Assembly: GCA_038249175.1 (NCBI GenBank)
Contig: JBBRWP010000157.1
Coordinates: forward strand, 1-7,614
From: JAEWSN01 sp038249175
GTDB lineage: Bacteria > Bacillota > Clostridia > DSM-8532
Direction of reading: 5' to 3'
Length of the DNA stretch: 7,614 nt
Each line of letters starts with the position of its first letter. Positions within the stretch are counted from its first letter, which is position 1. Below, piece by piece: positions 1-5,509 of this stretch. Below the pieces are notes generated by a model that was given only the letters and a program-made list of their open reading frames with translations, ran no database searches and was not told where the DNA came from. The translations under genes were made by a program, and so were the position numbers.

Positions 1-165
1 CACCCCTGCCGCATCAAAGGTACTGACATAAACTTGTTCATCCGATGCACAGTGCCCAATGGCATCCGTCAGATAGTCACAGGTGATGACCTGATGTCCC
101 AATGCTTTTGCCTTTTCAATACCCGTAAGCTGAGCCCGAGAGGCCCCCAACATCATCAGTCGCAA
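1..165 (-). CDS. ATP-grasp family protein, N-terminal part only (cut by window edge)
   Basis: Only the first 55 codons are inside the window. The translation from the TTG at 165 begins fMet-RLMMLGASRAQLTGIEKAK and continues with an ALGHQVITCDY stretch and a VSTFDAAG segment. This is the Rossmann-like pre-ATP-grasp domain seen in carbamoyl-phosphate-synthase-like and PurK-like ATP-grasp ligases: a glycine-rich turn after strand 1, an acidic residue ending strand 2, then the 'D..Y.VST.D' stretch. The ATP-binding part lies outside, so the substrate is unknown. TTG at 165 is preferred over ATG at 156 or 153 because an AAGGAG site lies 8 bases upstream of the TTG but 17 or more from the ATGs, and the added residues suit the family's N-terminus. 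The start overlaps the glycosyltransferase stop by 10 bases, so translation is probably coupled. Given the neighbours, it may ligate an acyl or aminoacyl group to a glycan precursor; this is inference only. Confidence 0.75.
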   Translation of the reverse strand, partial: MRLMMLGASRAQLTGIEKAKALGHQVITCDYLTDAIGHCASDEQVYVSTFDAAGV

Positions 166-1178
166 TTGTATTTCTCCTTGATTCTGTATTGTCCGTACGC
201 ATCGTACTGTCGTTTGAGCGCTGTGGTGTTTTCATTTTGTCTGTTTGGTTGTCTGGCGTGCTGGTCTGGTTTTTCGCTTCTGCCATTTGGTCCTATAGCG
301 TGCTGGTCTGGTTTTTCGCTTCTGCCATTTGGTCCTATAGCGGACTGGTTTATTTTTTCATTTCTGCCATCTAGCCCCATGGCGTGCTGGTCTGATTTTT
401 TGTTTCGTTTACCTGGCCCTGTAGCGGGGTGGTCTGGTTTTTCGGTGGTCTCTTTCTGCCCAATCACTTTTTTGAACCAGTTGGACCAATGGTTTTTGAA
501 ATCCGGGATTATACCGTAATGCAGGACAGTTTGCAAAACAGGAAAAATCAGTTTCTTCAGGCGGTAGTTGGTTTTCAGTCTTTTTTCAAAGCGACAGTCC
601 GTTTTTACAGTAGCAATAGCGGCATCAGCCTGCAGTATTCTGGCAGAGATATATACGTGACGGTTCTCGTCATTAGCCACAAAGTCTGCTATGCGGCGGT
701 TCATTCCCCTGTAACTGGTCAGTTGCAGGTCTTTCGGTTTGTTGCAGAAAAAACGAAAAGCTTCTTCTTTAATCAGGGTGCCGATTTTTCTGAACCAGAC
801 AGGACGGTCGCCGGCGTTCACCACATAAACCACATCATATCCTGATTCCAAATGAGACACAATGGTCTTGATGGCGGGCAAATCATGTTCCAGGTCGTCA
901 TCCATGGTCAGAACCCATGGGTATTTGGCTTGGCGAATACCGGCAAGGGTGGCGTTTTGCTGGCCGATATTATGCTCGAGCAGTATGCCCTTGATGTTTG
1001 AATGGCTGCCGGTCAGGGTGCGAATCATCCGGCCTGTTTCATCTGGGCTGGCGTCATCCACCAGTATGATTTCGTAAACCCAATGCTGTTCGCTGAGGTA
1101 AGCGCTCAGCTGCTCAACAACGGAAGCCAGGTGTCTAGCCCTGTTGTAGGTGGGAATGACGATGGAAACAGCGATCAT
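156..1178 (-). CDS. Family 2 (GT-A) glycosyltransferase with a tandem-repeat C-terminal tail
   Basis: A 340-residue cytoplasmic GT2 enzyme predicted to move a sugar from a nucleotide-sugar to a lipid or glycan acceptor. Visible signatures are SIVIPTYNRARHL near the N-terminus (5-17), the nucleotide-binding LVDDASPDE (39-47), HNIGQQNATLAGI (69-81), which resembles the ArnC/DPM1 branch, and the metal-binding TMDDDLEHD (91-99; DDD 93-95). The catalytic domain ends around residue 240. ArnC-type relatives usually continue into membrane helices, but here the chain continues as a hydrophilic, charged tail with five 14-residue repeats (249-318). ATG at 1178 is chosen because CAGGAG stands 5 bases upstream; an in-frame ATG at 1196 lacks such a site. 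It begins one base after the aminotransferase stop, with its ribosome site inside that gene, and overlaps the following ATP-grasp gene, so the three form an operon. Donor and acceptor cannot be read from sequence. Confidence 0.9.
   Translation of the reverse strand: MIAVSIVIPTYNRARHLASVVEQLSAYLSEQHWVYEIILVDDASPDETGRMIRTLTGSHSNIKGILLEHNIGQQNATLAGIRQAKYPWVLTMDDDLEHDLPAIKTIVSHLESGYDVVYVVNAGDRPVWFRKIGTLIKEEAFRFFCNKPKDLQLTSYRGMNRRIADFVANDENRHVYISARILQADAAIATVKTDCRFEKRLKTNYRLKKLIFPVLQTVLHYGIIPDFKNHWSNWFKKVIGQKETTEKPDHPATGPGKRNKKSDQHAMGLDGRNEKINQSAIGPNGRSEKPDQHAIGPNGRSEKPDQHARQPNRQNENTTALKRQYDAYGQYRIKEKYNCD
174..179 (-). promoter_or_regulatory. Ribosome binding site that selects a TTG start for the ATP-grasp gene
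   Basis: The minus strand reads AAGGAG followed by 8 bases and then TTG at 165. The in-frame ATGs at 156 and 153 are 17 and 20 bases away, too far for normal initiation. The site lies inside the last codons of the glycosyltransferase gene. Confidence 0.6.
225..434 (-). repeat. Five tandem 42-bp repeats coding a 14-residue unit in the glycosyltransferase tail
   Basis: The 210-bp array codes five consecutive 14-residue units at residues 249-318. The best-conserved form is DQHAIGPNGRSEKP. The outer units have diverged (DHPATGPGKRNKKS at the inner end, DQHARQPNRQNENT at the last). In DNA, 256-297 and 298-339 are identical over all 42 bases, so the latest duplication is recent. The period is a multiple of three, so gain or loss of a unit keeps the frame. 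Confidence 0.93.
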
Positions 1179-1179
1179 T

Positions 1180-2316
1180 TTAACTCCTGTAAGCATGCAT
1201 GAATTGCAAAATGGATGCGATGAGTTGATCTTGTTCCTCTTGTGCTAAATCCGGATAAATCGGCAACCTCACCAGCCTTTGTTCCAATCCGGACTCCACA
1301 TCAAAATGATTGCAGGATCTCACAAACTGCCTGCCCATCTGGCTTTCATGCAAGGGGATGAAGTGCGTCCGAAGCGGTATGCCCACTTGTTCGAGCGCTG
1401 CGATACAGGCTGCGGCACAAGGGGCTTCTTTGAACACAAGAAAAAATGTATGGTAGTTGCTTTCTGCCCAATCAGCAATCTGGCTGAAATTCTCCAAATG
1501 GGGGTGGATCACGTAAGAAAATGAGTCAAAATAACGGGAAAAGACACGTTGCCGTTTATCGAGTATAGCAGCACTTTGTTGGAGTTGACTCCACAACAAG
1601 GCCATCAGTATATCTGACGGCATATAGCTTGAGCCAATTGAAGTCCACTCATATCGGGGGACCCGACCTGCCTGAAAATCTGCCCGGTTGGTGCCGTTTT
1701 GCGCAAAAGCAAGGCATGACGGCAGAAAAGATCCTTCATTGACAATCAGGGCACCACCTTCACCGGCAATAATATCCTTTGTACCATGGAAGCTGAAACA
1801 GCCAAAATGTCCAATGGTTCCAAGGTGTTTTCCTTTATATTTTGCCAAAAACCCCTGTGCGGCATCTTCAATAACGGTCAGATTATACTTTGATGCAAGC
1901 TGCATCACGGCATCCATTGCACAAGGATGGCCGCCATAATGGACAACCACGACGGCCTTGGTGTTTTTTGTAATTTTTTCTTCCAAAAGCTGCGGATCCA
2001 GTGTGTAGTGTTCTTTTTCAACCTCGGAATAGACAATGCTGCCGCCGGCCAGAAGGACAGCGTTGGCCGTCGAAGGATATGTAAAAGAAGGGATGATCAC
2101 TTCTTCACCGGTTGCCAGGTGGAGGGCGTGCAGGGCCATTTCCAAGGCATGGGTACAGGAGGTTGTCATCAGAACTTCGGAGCAGTTCAGATTTTCTGTT
2201 ATCCATTTCCTGCAGAGTTGGGTGTATTGACCGTCCCCACTTGTTGATTCATGCGCTAACGCATCCTGAATATAAGCGATGGCGTGATTTAGCCCGAAAT
2301 TTTTTTGAAACTGCAT
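1180..2316 (-). CDS. rffA: DegT/DnrJ/EryC1-type PLP aminotransferase, WecE/RffA-like (dTDP-4-keto-6-deoxyglucose transaminase)
   Basis: A full-length 378-residue PLP-dependent sugar aminotransferase, predicted to convert dTDP-4-keto-6-deoxy-D-glucose to dTDP-4-amino-4,6-dideoxy-D-galactose (Fuc4N) with glutamate as amino donor. Motifs from N to C: SGDGQYT (26-32); TSCTHALEMA (52-61); VIIPSFTYPSTANAV (73-87); VVHYGG (124-129); VIEDAAQG (148-155), with Asp151 expected to touch the PLP pyridine nitrogen; FSFHGTK (174-180), with Lys180 the expected Schiff-base lysine; GEGGAL; IGSSYMPSD; and the C-terminal THFIPLHES and RLVRLPIYPDL. Order and spacing follow E. coli WecE closely, though other 4-keto-hexose transaminases (VioA, FdtB types) are related, so the exact sugar is less certain than the family. 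ATG at 2316 has GGGAG about 7 bases upstream. It is the first gene of this minus-strand operon inside the window and diverges from tusA copy 1. Confidence 0.9.
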   Translation of the reverse strand: MQFQKNFGLNHAIAYIQDALAHESTSGDGQYTQLCRKWITENLNCSEVLMTTSCTHALEMALHALHLATGEEVIIPSFTYPSTANAVLLAGGSIVYSEVEKEHYTLDPQLLEEKITKNTKAVVVVHYGGHPCAMDAVMQLASKYNLTVIEDAAQGFLAKYKGKHLGTIGHFGCFSFHGTKDIIAGEGGALIVNEGSFLPSCLAFAQNGTNRADFQAGRVPRYEWTSIGSSYMPSDILMALLWSQLQQSAAILDKRQRVFSRYFDSFSYVIHPHLENFSQIADWAESNYHTFFLVFKEAPCAAACIAALEQVGIPLRTHFIPLHESQMGRQFVRSCNHFDVESGLEQRLVRLPIYPDLAQEEQDQLIASILQFMHAYRS

Positions 2317-2333
2317 GATAGCTCTCCCGTCAC

Positions 2334-2362
2334 TTGACTTTTATCGGTCGTGCGCATAGATT
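2334..2362 (+). promoter_or_regulatory. Candidate sigma-A promoter for tusA copy 1
   Basis: TTGACT (2334-2339), a 17-base spacer, then TAGATT (2357-2362). Matches are 5 of 6 at -35 and 4 of 6 at -10. Start of transcription would be near 2369, giving a leader of about 33 bases that includes the ribosome site of tusA-1. It lies in the 85-bp gap between rffA and tusA-1. Confidence 0.45.
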
Positions 2363-2401
2363 TGAAGAGAATGGCATAGGTATAATTCTGGAGGGGTGCA
2401 A

Positions 2402-2641
2402 ATGCAAATAATAGATTGTTTCGGAGATTTTTGTCCCCTGCCGCTATTGAAGGCATTGAAAGCCTGTAAACTGTTAAGTGAAGGGGAGAGCTTCATGCTG
2501 GTCACCGATCACAGTTGCACGGTGGAATCCATAATGGAACGCTTTCAAAACACGAAGTATCACATGCTTGTTGATGAAGTCATGAATGGTGTGTGGGAAA
2601 TTACGATTACATACAAACAAAATGCAGAGGAAAAGGATTAG
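2402..2641 (+). CDS. TusA-family sulfur carrier protein, copy 1
   Basis: A 79-residue TusA/SirA/YedF-fold protein, thought to carry sulfane sulfur as a persulfide on the cysteine of its CPxP motif. The chain opens MQIIDCFGDFCPLPLLK: Cys11 is the expected persulfide cysteine in CPLP, with a second cysteine at 6 and a third in TDHSC (Cys39). The DCFGxxCPxP variant, rather than the DxRGLxCP of E. coli TusA, is typical of copies encoded beside YeeE/YedE transporters. ATG at 2402 follows GGAGGGG by 5 bases; a GTG at 2396 sits inside that ribosome site and is rejected. It matches tusA copy 2 at 27 of 65 aligned positions, so it is not a recent duplicate. It is separated from the transporter operon by the convergent lysR, so it must be transcribed on its own. 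The last codons lie in a 31-bp repeat shared with the lysR 3' end. Confidence 0.9.
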   Translation: MQIIDCFGDFCPLPLLKALKACKLLSEGESFMLVTDHSCTVESIMERFQNTKYHMLVDEVMNGVWEITITYKQNAEEKD

Positions 2642-2727
2642 CAAAAACTTTTCTGCCCCTTCAGAAGGTTAAGGTGATTGCCAAAGGGGTAAAAATGGAA
2701 AAGGATTAGCAAAAACTTTTCTGCCCC
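2629..2727. repeat. 31-bp perfect direct repeat at the converging 3' ends of tusA-1 and lysR
   Basis: Bases 2629-2659 and 2697-2727 are identical over 31 positions, 68 bases apart, with 37 unlike bases between them. Copy 1 holds the tusA-1 stop (TAG, 2639-2641). Copy 2 holds the lysR stop (TAA on the minus strand, 2708-2706) and the last six lysR residues, GQKSFC. Copy 1 read on the minus strand also spells that same lysR ending. This looks like a tandem duplication of a short segment where two convergent genes once overlapped at their stops. No insertion-sequence ends are visible. Confidence 0.9.
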
Positions 2728-3605
2728 ATAGCCAGCAGATAGTCCCGGGACAGTTGGGCAGACTGTGACAATTCCATAGGTATTTTGCTGACCATACAGA
2801 TATCATAATATAAATCTAAATGTTCCACAGCAATTAGTTTCACAGACTTTTCATACAGTTCCCGCTTCACAGACTCATAAGGCACAAAAGCCATACCATA
2901 TCCTTTTAAAACCGAAGATTTCACGGCAGTCATCGAATCTGCACTGAAAATGACGTTGAGATTCTCCCGCTTCTTCCCCAGGGGTTTCAGCGCAGCGTCC
3001 AGGCGGTCGCAGATTTTTTGGTTCGATGAGCACATAATCAACTCCACTTTAATCAATTCTTTAAGACTGATGGCATCTTTGACCCGATAATCGGATTTTG
3101 CCACCAGAACAACTTTTTCGTGGCCAAGATTGTTGTAAATTAGTTCCGGGTTTTCAGGCCAGACTTCATCAATAAAACCGAAATCCATCAATCCTTCCTT
3201 AATCTCTGCGATGATCATTTCAACCGGTTTTGCTGCCAATTGATACTGAAAATCCGGGAATTTTTTTTTGATACGATAAATCATGCAGGGCAGTGAATAG
3301 GACGATAAGGATGGTGTCCCTGAAATACGAATTTTATGGTTGTTGGCATCGTACTCCTTCAATTCGAGCAGCATGTTGTCGTAGTTTTTGTAAATTTTCT
3401 GTATATATTTTAAGGCAATTTCACCACGGGGTGTCAGAGAGACACCCTTATTGCTGCGAGTCAGGAGCTCATACCCCAATTCCTCTTCCAGCTTATGTAA
3501 CATCTGGCTTGCTGCAGACTGAGAAATATGCGCCCGTACGGCCGCTTTGGAAATGCTTTTTTCTTCGACGATGTACAAAAAGCAACGCAGTGATTCAATA
3601 TGCAT
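2706..3605 (-). CDS. LysR-type transcriptional regulator, likely controller of the sulfur operon
   Basis: A 299-residue LysR-family protein of normal family length. Residues 1-60 form the winged helix-turn-helix: MHIESLRCFLYIVEEKSISK, then AAVRAHISQSAASQMLHKLE and LGYELLTRSNKGVSLTPRG, the standard LysR N-terminal pattern. A linker helix follows, then a periplasmic-binding-protein-like effector domain from about residue 88 (IRISGTPSLSSYSLP, then FGFIDEVW and VVLVAKSDY, later GYGMAFVP). ATG at 3605 is chosen because GGGGAGG lies 5 bases upstream; an in-frame ATG at 3644 has no ribosome site and would add 13 residues outside the family pattern. It is transcribed away from the YeeE/YedE-tusA operon across a 306-bp gap holding a LysR-like operator array, the usual layout for a regulator of its divergent neighbour. 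The effector is unknown; a sulfur compound is inferred from context. Its 3' end converges on tusA-1. Confidence 0.93.
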   Translation of the reverse strand: MHIESLRCFLYIVEEKSISKAAVRAHISQSAASQMLHKLEEELGYELLTRSNKGVSLTPRGEIALKYIQKIYKNYDNMLLELKEYDANNHKIRISGTPSLSSYSLPCMIYRIKKKFPDFQYQLAAKPVEMIIAEIKEGLMDFGFIDEVWPENPELIYNNLGHEKVVLVAKSDYRVKDAISLKELIKVELIMCSSNQKICDRLDAALKPLGKKRENLNVIFSADSMTAVKSSVLKGYGMAFVPYESVKRELYEKSVKLIAVEHLDLYYDICMVSKIPMELSQSAQLSRDYLLAMGQKSFC

Positions 3606-3642
3606 ATCGACCTCCCCATACAGAAAATACCTACTATCAACC

Positions 3643-3670
3643 ATGATATCATATCATCCGCTATAAGCAA
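3643..3670 (-). promoter_or_regulatory. Candidate lysR promoter
   Basis: On the minus strand: TTGCTT (3670-3665), a 16-base spacer, TATCAT (3648-3643). The -10 matches 5 of 6 and the -35 is weak. Transcription would start near 3636, about 30 bases before the lysR ATG. The -35 overlaps the operator-like array at 3663-3689, which would allow self-repression as is usual for LysR genes. Confidence 0.4.
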
Positions 3671-3689
3671 TCCTTATGCAATATAAGGA
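3663..3689. promoter_or_regulatory. Probable LysR-type operator: phased ATAAG / CTTAT / ATAAG array
   Basis: ATAAG at 3663, CTTAT at 3673 and ATAAG at 3683 alternate with a 10-base step, about one helical turn, giving two overlapping inverted repeats. The second is the stronger: TCCTTAT-GCAAT-ATAAGGA (3671-3689), perfect 7-base arms that contain a T-N11-A core (TTAT-N5-ATAA), the LysR-family consensus form. It covers the -35 of the candidate lysR promoter and would lie at roughly -64 to -38 of the candidate operon promoter. Confidence 0.6.
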
Positions 3690-3691
3690 AG

Positions 3692-3720
3692 TGAGGCATT
3701 CACAAATGGAGCAATATGAT
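3692..3720 (+). promoter_or_regulatory. Candidate activator-dependent promoter of the YeeE/YedE-tusA-flavoprotein operon
   Basis: TATGAT at 3715-3720 matches the -10 consensus at 5 of 6. The -35 position 17 bases upstream (3692-3697, TGAGGC) is poor, as expected where a LysR activator is needed. The start would be near 3727, putting the phased operator just upstream of -35. This implies a leader of about 185 bases before the first gene. No better promoter is visible between here and 3911. Confidence 0.35.
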
Positions 3721-3834
3721 AGACTATTTGCGGGAACAGTAACAGCAGCTCGGTCATGCTCGATAAATTTTTAACTATCTGACCATTATCATTGACGGGT
3801 GCCAAATTGTAAATGGTTCTGTATGCCAAATGCT

Positions 3835-3887
3835 GACATATCAAAGATGACAGCAGGGTTCAATACAGAGACATATGCAATATGACA
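3835..3887 (+). repeat. Imperfect 18-bp direct repeat in the operon leader
   Basis: GACATATCAAAGATGACA (3835-3852) and GACATATGCAATATGACA (3870-3887) share both outer arms (GACATAT and ATGACA) and differ only in the five central bases. They are 35 bases apart. The second lies 25 bases before the first gene of the operon. It could be a second protein site or a leader element; no function is shown. Confidence 0.55.
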
Positions 3888-3911
3888 CCAGGTAGCGAAG
3901 GAGTGAACAAT

Positions 3912-4613
3912 ATGAGTGACATTGGATCAACTTCATCCATCCGGAGAAGTTCTTCTTCACGCCCCGCCAGAAAACCCGCAAAAAGCCAATTGTTGCAAGC
4001 CATTCTTTTTTGTGTCGCAATGCTCATCATTGGTCTGGTGCTGCACAAGCAAACCAATGGCACTTCCTGGTATTTTGTCACCGGTTTGGTATTTGGCTAT
4101 ATCCTGCAGCGGTCACGGTTTTGCTTTACAGCATCCATGCGTGACCCTTATCTGACGAAAAGCACAACGGTCACCAGAGCGGTTTTGATTGCGTTTGCCA
4201 TTACCACCATTGGTTTCACGGCAATCAAATACGGTTACTTCATCAAAGGTCTTCCTATTCCTGGAATGAGTTATGTCGTTCCCATTAGTGTTGCCACCAT
4301 TGTAGGCGGTCTGCTCTTCGGAACGGGCATGGTTATCGCTGGCGGTTGTGCTTCGGGAACATTGATGCGTGTGGGTGAAGGCTTTCTGATGAATCTGATT
4401 GCATTATTCTTTTTCATCATCGGCTCACTGTGGGGCGCTCATGATTTCGGTTGGTGGAAACTGAATTTTATTTCAAAAGGCGTTACCGTCTTCCTGCCGG
4501 ATGTATTCGGCTGGTTTGGTGCGGTGGTTATTCAGCTCATTGTCATTTTCCTACTCTTTATAGCGGCGGAAAAGTGGCAGGAAGCCAAAACCGGGAATTC
4601 GGGAAGTCATTGA
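3912..4613 (+). CDS. YeeE/YedE-family thiosulfate-type transporter, half 1 (RxRFCFT / GGCxSGT half)
   Basis: A 233-residue inner-membrane protein, half of the size of a full YeeE/YedE (about 350-400 residues). After a Ser/Arg-rich cytoplasmic N-terminus (1-27), hydrophobic segments lie near 28-45, 52-66, 87-107, 122-142, 158-176 and 202-219. Two family signatures are present: QRSRFCFTASMRDPY (66-80, Cys71) and GGCASGTLMRVGEG (144-157, Cys146). In characterised YeeE, conserved cysteines of this kind line the thiosulfate path. ATG at 3912 is chosen because GAAGGAG ends 8 bases upstream; an ATG at 3882 has no ribosome site. It is first in an operon with tusA-2, half 2 and the flavoprotein, divergent from lysR. 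The missing half is encoded at 4924-5481, so the two probably assemble into one channel. Thiosulfate is the known family substrate; another sulfane-sulfur or selenium compound cannot be excluded. Confidence 0.9.
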   Translation: MSDIGSTSSIRRSSSSRPARKPAKSQLLQAILFCVAMLIIGLVLHKQTNGTSWYFVTGLVFGYILQRSRFCFTASMRDPYLTKSTTVTRAVLIAFAITTIGFTAIKYGYFIKGLPIPGMSYVVPISVATIVGGLLFGTGMVIAGGCASGTLMRVGEGFLMNLIALFFFIIGSLWGAHDFGWWKLNFISKGVTVFLPDVFGWFGAVVIQLIVIFLLFIAAEKWQEAKTGNSGSH

Positions 4614-4678
4614 CCCGCAACCAACAAACTGAAACAGTATGAAAAAACAAAAATATGAGAATAACATGGAGGTTTGAA

Positions 4679-4906
4679 ATGAAAGAAGTATTATTGGATT
4701 GTTTTGGGGAAGCTTGTCCCATACCGTTAGTTAAAGCAGAGAAAAAATTGAAGGAACTGGATATTGGGGATCTTCTCATCGTGCAAATCGATCACAGCTG
4801 TGCGATGAAGAACGTTCCGGAATGGGCTAGAAAAGAAGGTTATAATGTTGAAGTTGAAGAAGTCAGTGACGGGGAATGGGAAGTTGTCATTGAAAAGACA
4901 AAATAG
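4679..4906 (+). CDS. TusA-family sulfur carrier protein, copy 2 (inside transporter operon)
   Basis: A 75-residue TusA-fold protein opening MKEVLLDCFGEACPIPLVKA. Cys13 in CPIP is the expected persulfide-carrying cysteine. Cys8 in DCFG and Cys41 in IDHSC match the cysteines of copy 1. In E. coli, TsuA (YeeE) and TsuB (YeeD, a TusA homologue) work together in thiosulfate uptake, which is the closest known parallel. ATG at 4679 follows GGAGGT by 5 bases; an ATG at 4655 lies upstream of that site and would add eight non-family residues. It sits between the two transporter halves, 65 bases after half 1 and 17 before half 2. The 65-bp gap is A-rich and holds only the ribosome site. Its likely job is to receive sulfur at the cytoplasmic mouth of the channel and pass it to an acceptor such as the downstream flavoprotein; that is inference. 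Confidence 0.92.
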   Translation: MKEVLLDCFGEACPIPLVKAEKKLKELDIGDLLIVQIDHSCAMKNVPEWARKEGYNVEVEEVSDGEWEVVIEKTK

Positions 4907-4911
4907 TCCCA

Positions 4912-4918
4912 GGGAGGT
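4912..4918 (+). promoter_or_regulatory. Ribosome binding site deciding a TTG start for transporter half 2
   Basis: GGGAGGT stands 5 bases before TTG at 4924. The next in-frame ATG, at 4945, is 26 bases from this site and has none of its own. Confidence 0.75.
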
Positions 4919-4923
4919 ATCCT

Positions 4924-5481
4924 TTGGAAAAACTGAGTGCTCGCATGCTGAAAATCAGCGACCATGAAACCTATAAAAGATGGTTGAAAACAGCATGGCC
5001 TTACTTAACCGGTGCCGTACTGCTTTCACTTTTTCAGATTGTCACTTTGGCGACAACAGGCAATCCCTGGGGTGTGTCCGGGACACTTGCGCAATGGGGT
5101 GCCTGGATTTATCAAGCGTTGGGCGGTAGTGTCGAAAAGTGGTATTACTTCTCTAGTGAAGGCGCACAAAACGTATTGAAAAATGGCATACTCAATCATC
5201 CTGATTCGTGGAGAAATTTCGGAATCATCGCTGGTGCGTTGATGGCCGCATTACTGGCCTCTCAGTTCAAAATTAAGAAAATTAAATCCTACAAACAGAT
5301 TATTGCGGCAGTCCTTGGCGGACTGCTCATGGGCTATGGCGCACGCCTCGCTTACGGCTGTAATATCGGTGCGCTTTTTAGCGGTATCGCTTCCTTATCC
5401 CTGTCGGGTTGGGTTTTTGGGCTGTTCATGTTCTTTGGCGCAATGATTGGCAGCAAGCTGTTGGTAAAATTTTTCATGTAA
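4924..5481 (+). CDS. YeeE/YedE-family thiosulfate-type transporter, half 2 (GNPWGVSG / GCNIGALFSG half)
   Basis: A 185-residue inner-membrane protein and the complementary half to the product of 3912-4613. The N-terminus (1-22) is polar; hydrophobic segments lie near 25-43, 98-114, 126-143 and 158-178. Family signatures are TGNPWGVSGTLAQWG (45-59) and GYGARLAYGCNIGALFSGI (137-155), with Cys146 in the GCN turn as the conserved cysteine. These two motifs resemble the N-terminal half of E. coli YedE. TTG at 4924 is the start because GGGAGGT lies 5 bases upstream. It begins 17 bases after tusA-2 and ends 28 bases before the flavoprotein, so co-transcription is very likely. With half 1 it gives about 418 residues, the size of one full transporter, so a heteromeric complex is expected; homomers of each half cannot be excluded. 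Confidence 0.88.
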   Translation: MEKLSARMLKISDHETYKRWLKTAWPYLTGAVLLSLFQIVTLATTGNPWGVSGTLAQWGAWIYQALGGSVEKWYYFSSEGAQNVLKNGILNHPDSWRNFGIIAGALMAALLASQFKIKKIKSYKQIIAAVLGGLLMGYGARLAYGCNIGALFSGIASLSLSGWVFGLFMFFGAMIGSKLLVKFFM

Positions 5482-5509
5482 GCGGCAACGTACTATTGGA
5501 GGGAAAATC

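Larger units (their letters stand above)
3606..3911. other. 306-bp divergent intergenic region between lysR and the sulfur operon
   Basis: No coding gene is supported here. The lysR-proximal third holds the phased operator and the two candidate promoters. GCAATAT occurs three times (3678, 3711, 3877), the first two 33 bases apart, about three helical turns. TGCCAAAT occurs at 3800 and 3824. The part next to the operon carries an imperfect 18-bp direct repeat. I see no hairpin with a T-run and no riboswitch class that I recognise. Confidence 0.6.

Noticed and set aside
225..434. CRISPR array
   Set aside because: The repeats are directly tandem with no unique spacers and code a 14-residue period inside a recognised gene.
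34..519. Plus-strand open frame with repeated hydrophobic CWSGFSLLPFGPIA-like units
   Set aside because: It is the antisense of the glycosyltransferase repeat tail; the 42-bp period keeps this frame open too. It has no ribosome site and resembles no family, whereas the minus strand has clear GT2 motifs.
2381..2386. Perfect TATAAT as the tusA-1 promoter -10
   Set aside because: Transcription would start inside the ribosome site at about 2393, and no -35 lies at the right distance. TTGACT-N17-TAGATT upstream fits better.
2379..2407. Minus-strand TTGCAT-N17-TATACC as the rffA promoter
   Set aside because: Spacing is right but matches are only 3 of 6 and 4 of 6, and the -35 lies inside the tusA-1 start. 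Too weak to list, although some promoter must serve rffA from this gap or beyond.
2651..2690. Hairpin between tusA-1 and lysR as a bidirectional terminator
   Set aside because: Only short stems form (TTCTG/CAGAA, or CCCCTT/AAGGGG with a loop over 20 bases), and no T-run follows either arm properly.
3792..3797. TTGACG as -35 of the sulfur operon
   Set aside because: No acceptable -10 is found 16-18 bases downstream (the sequence there is GGTTCT-like).
3813..3836. Leader mini-gene MVLYAKC as a cysteine attenuator
   Set aside because: There is one Cys codon only, no ribosome site, and no terminator/antiterminator pair downstream.
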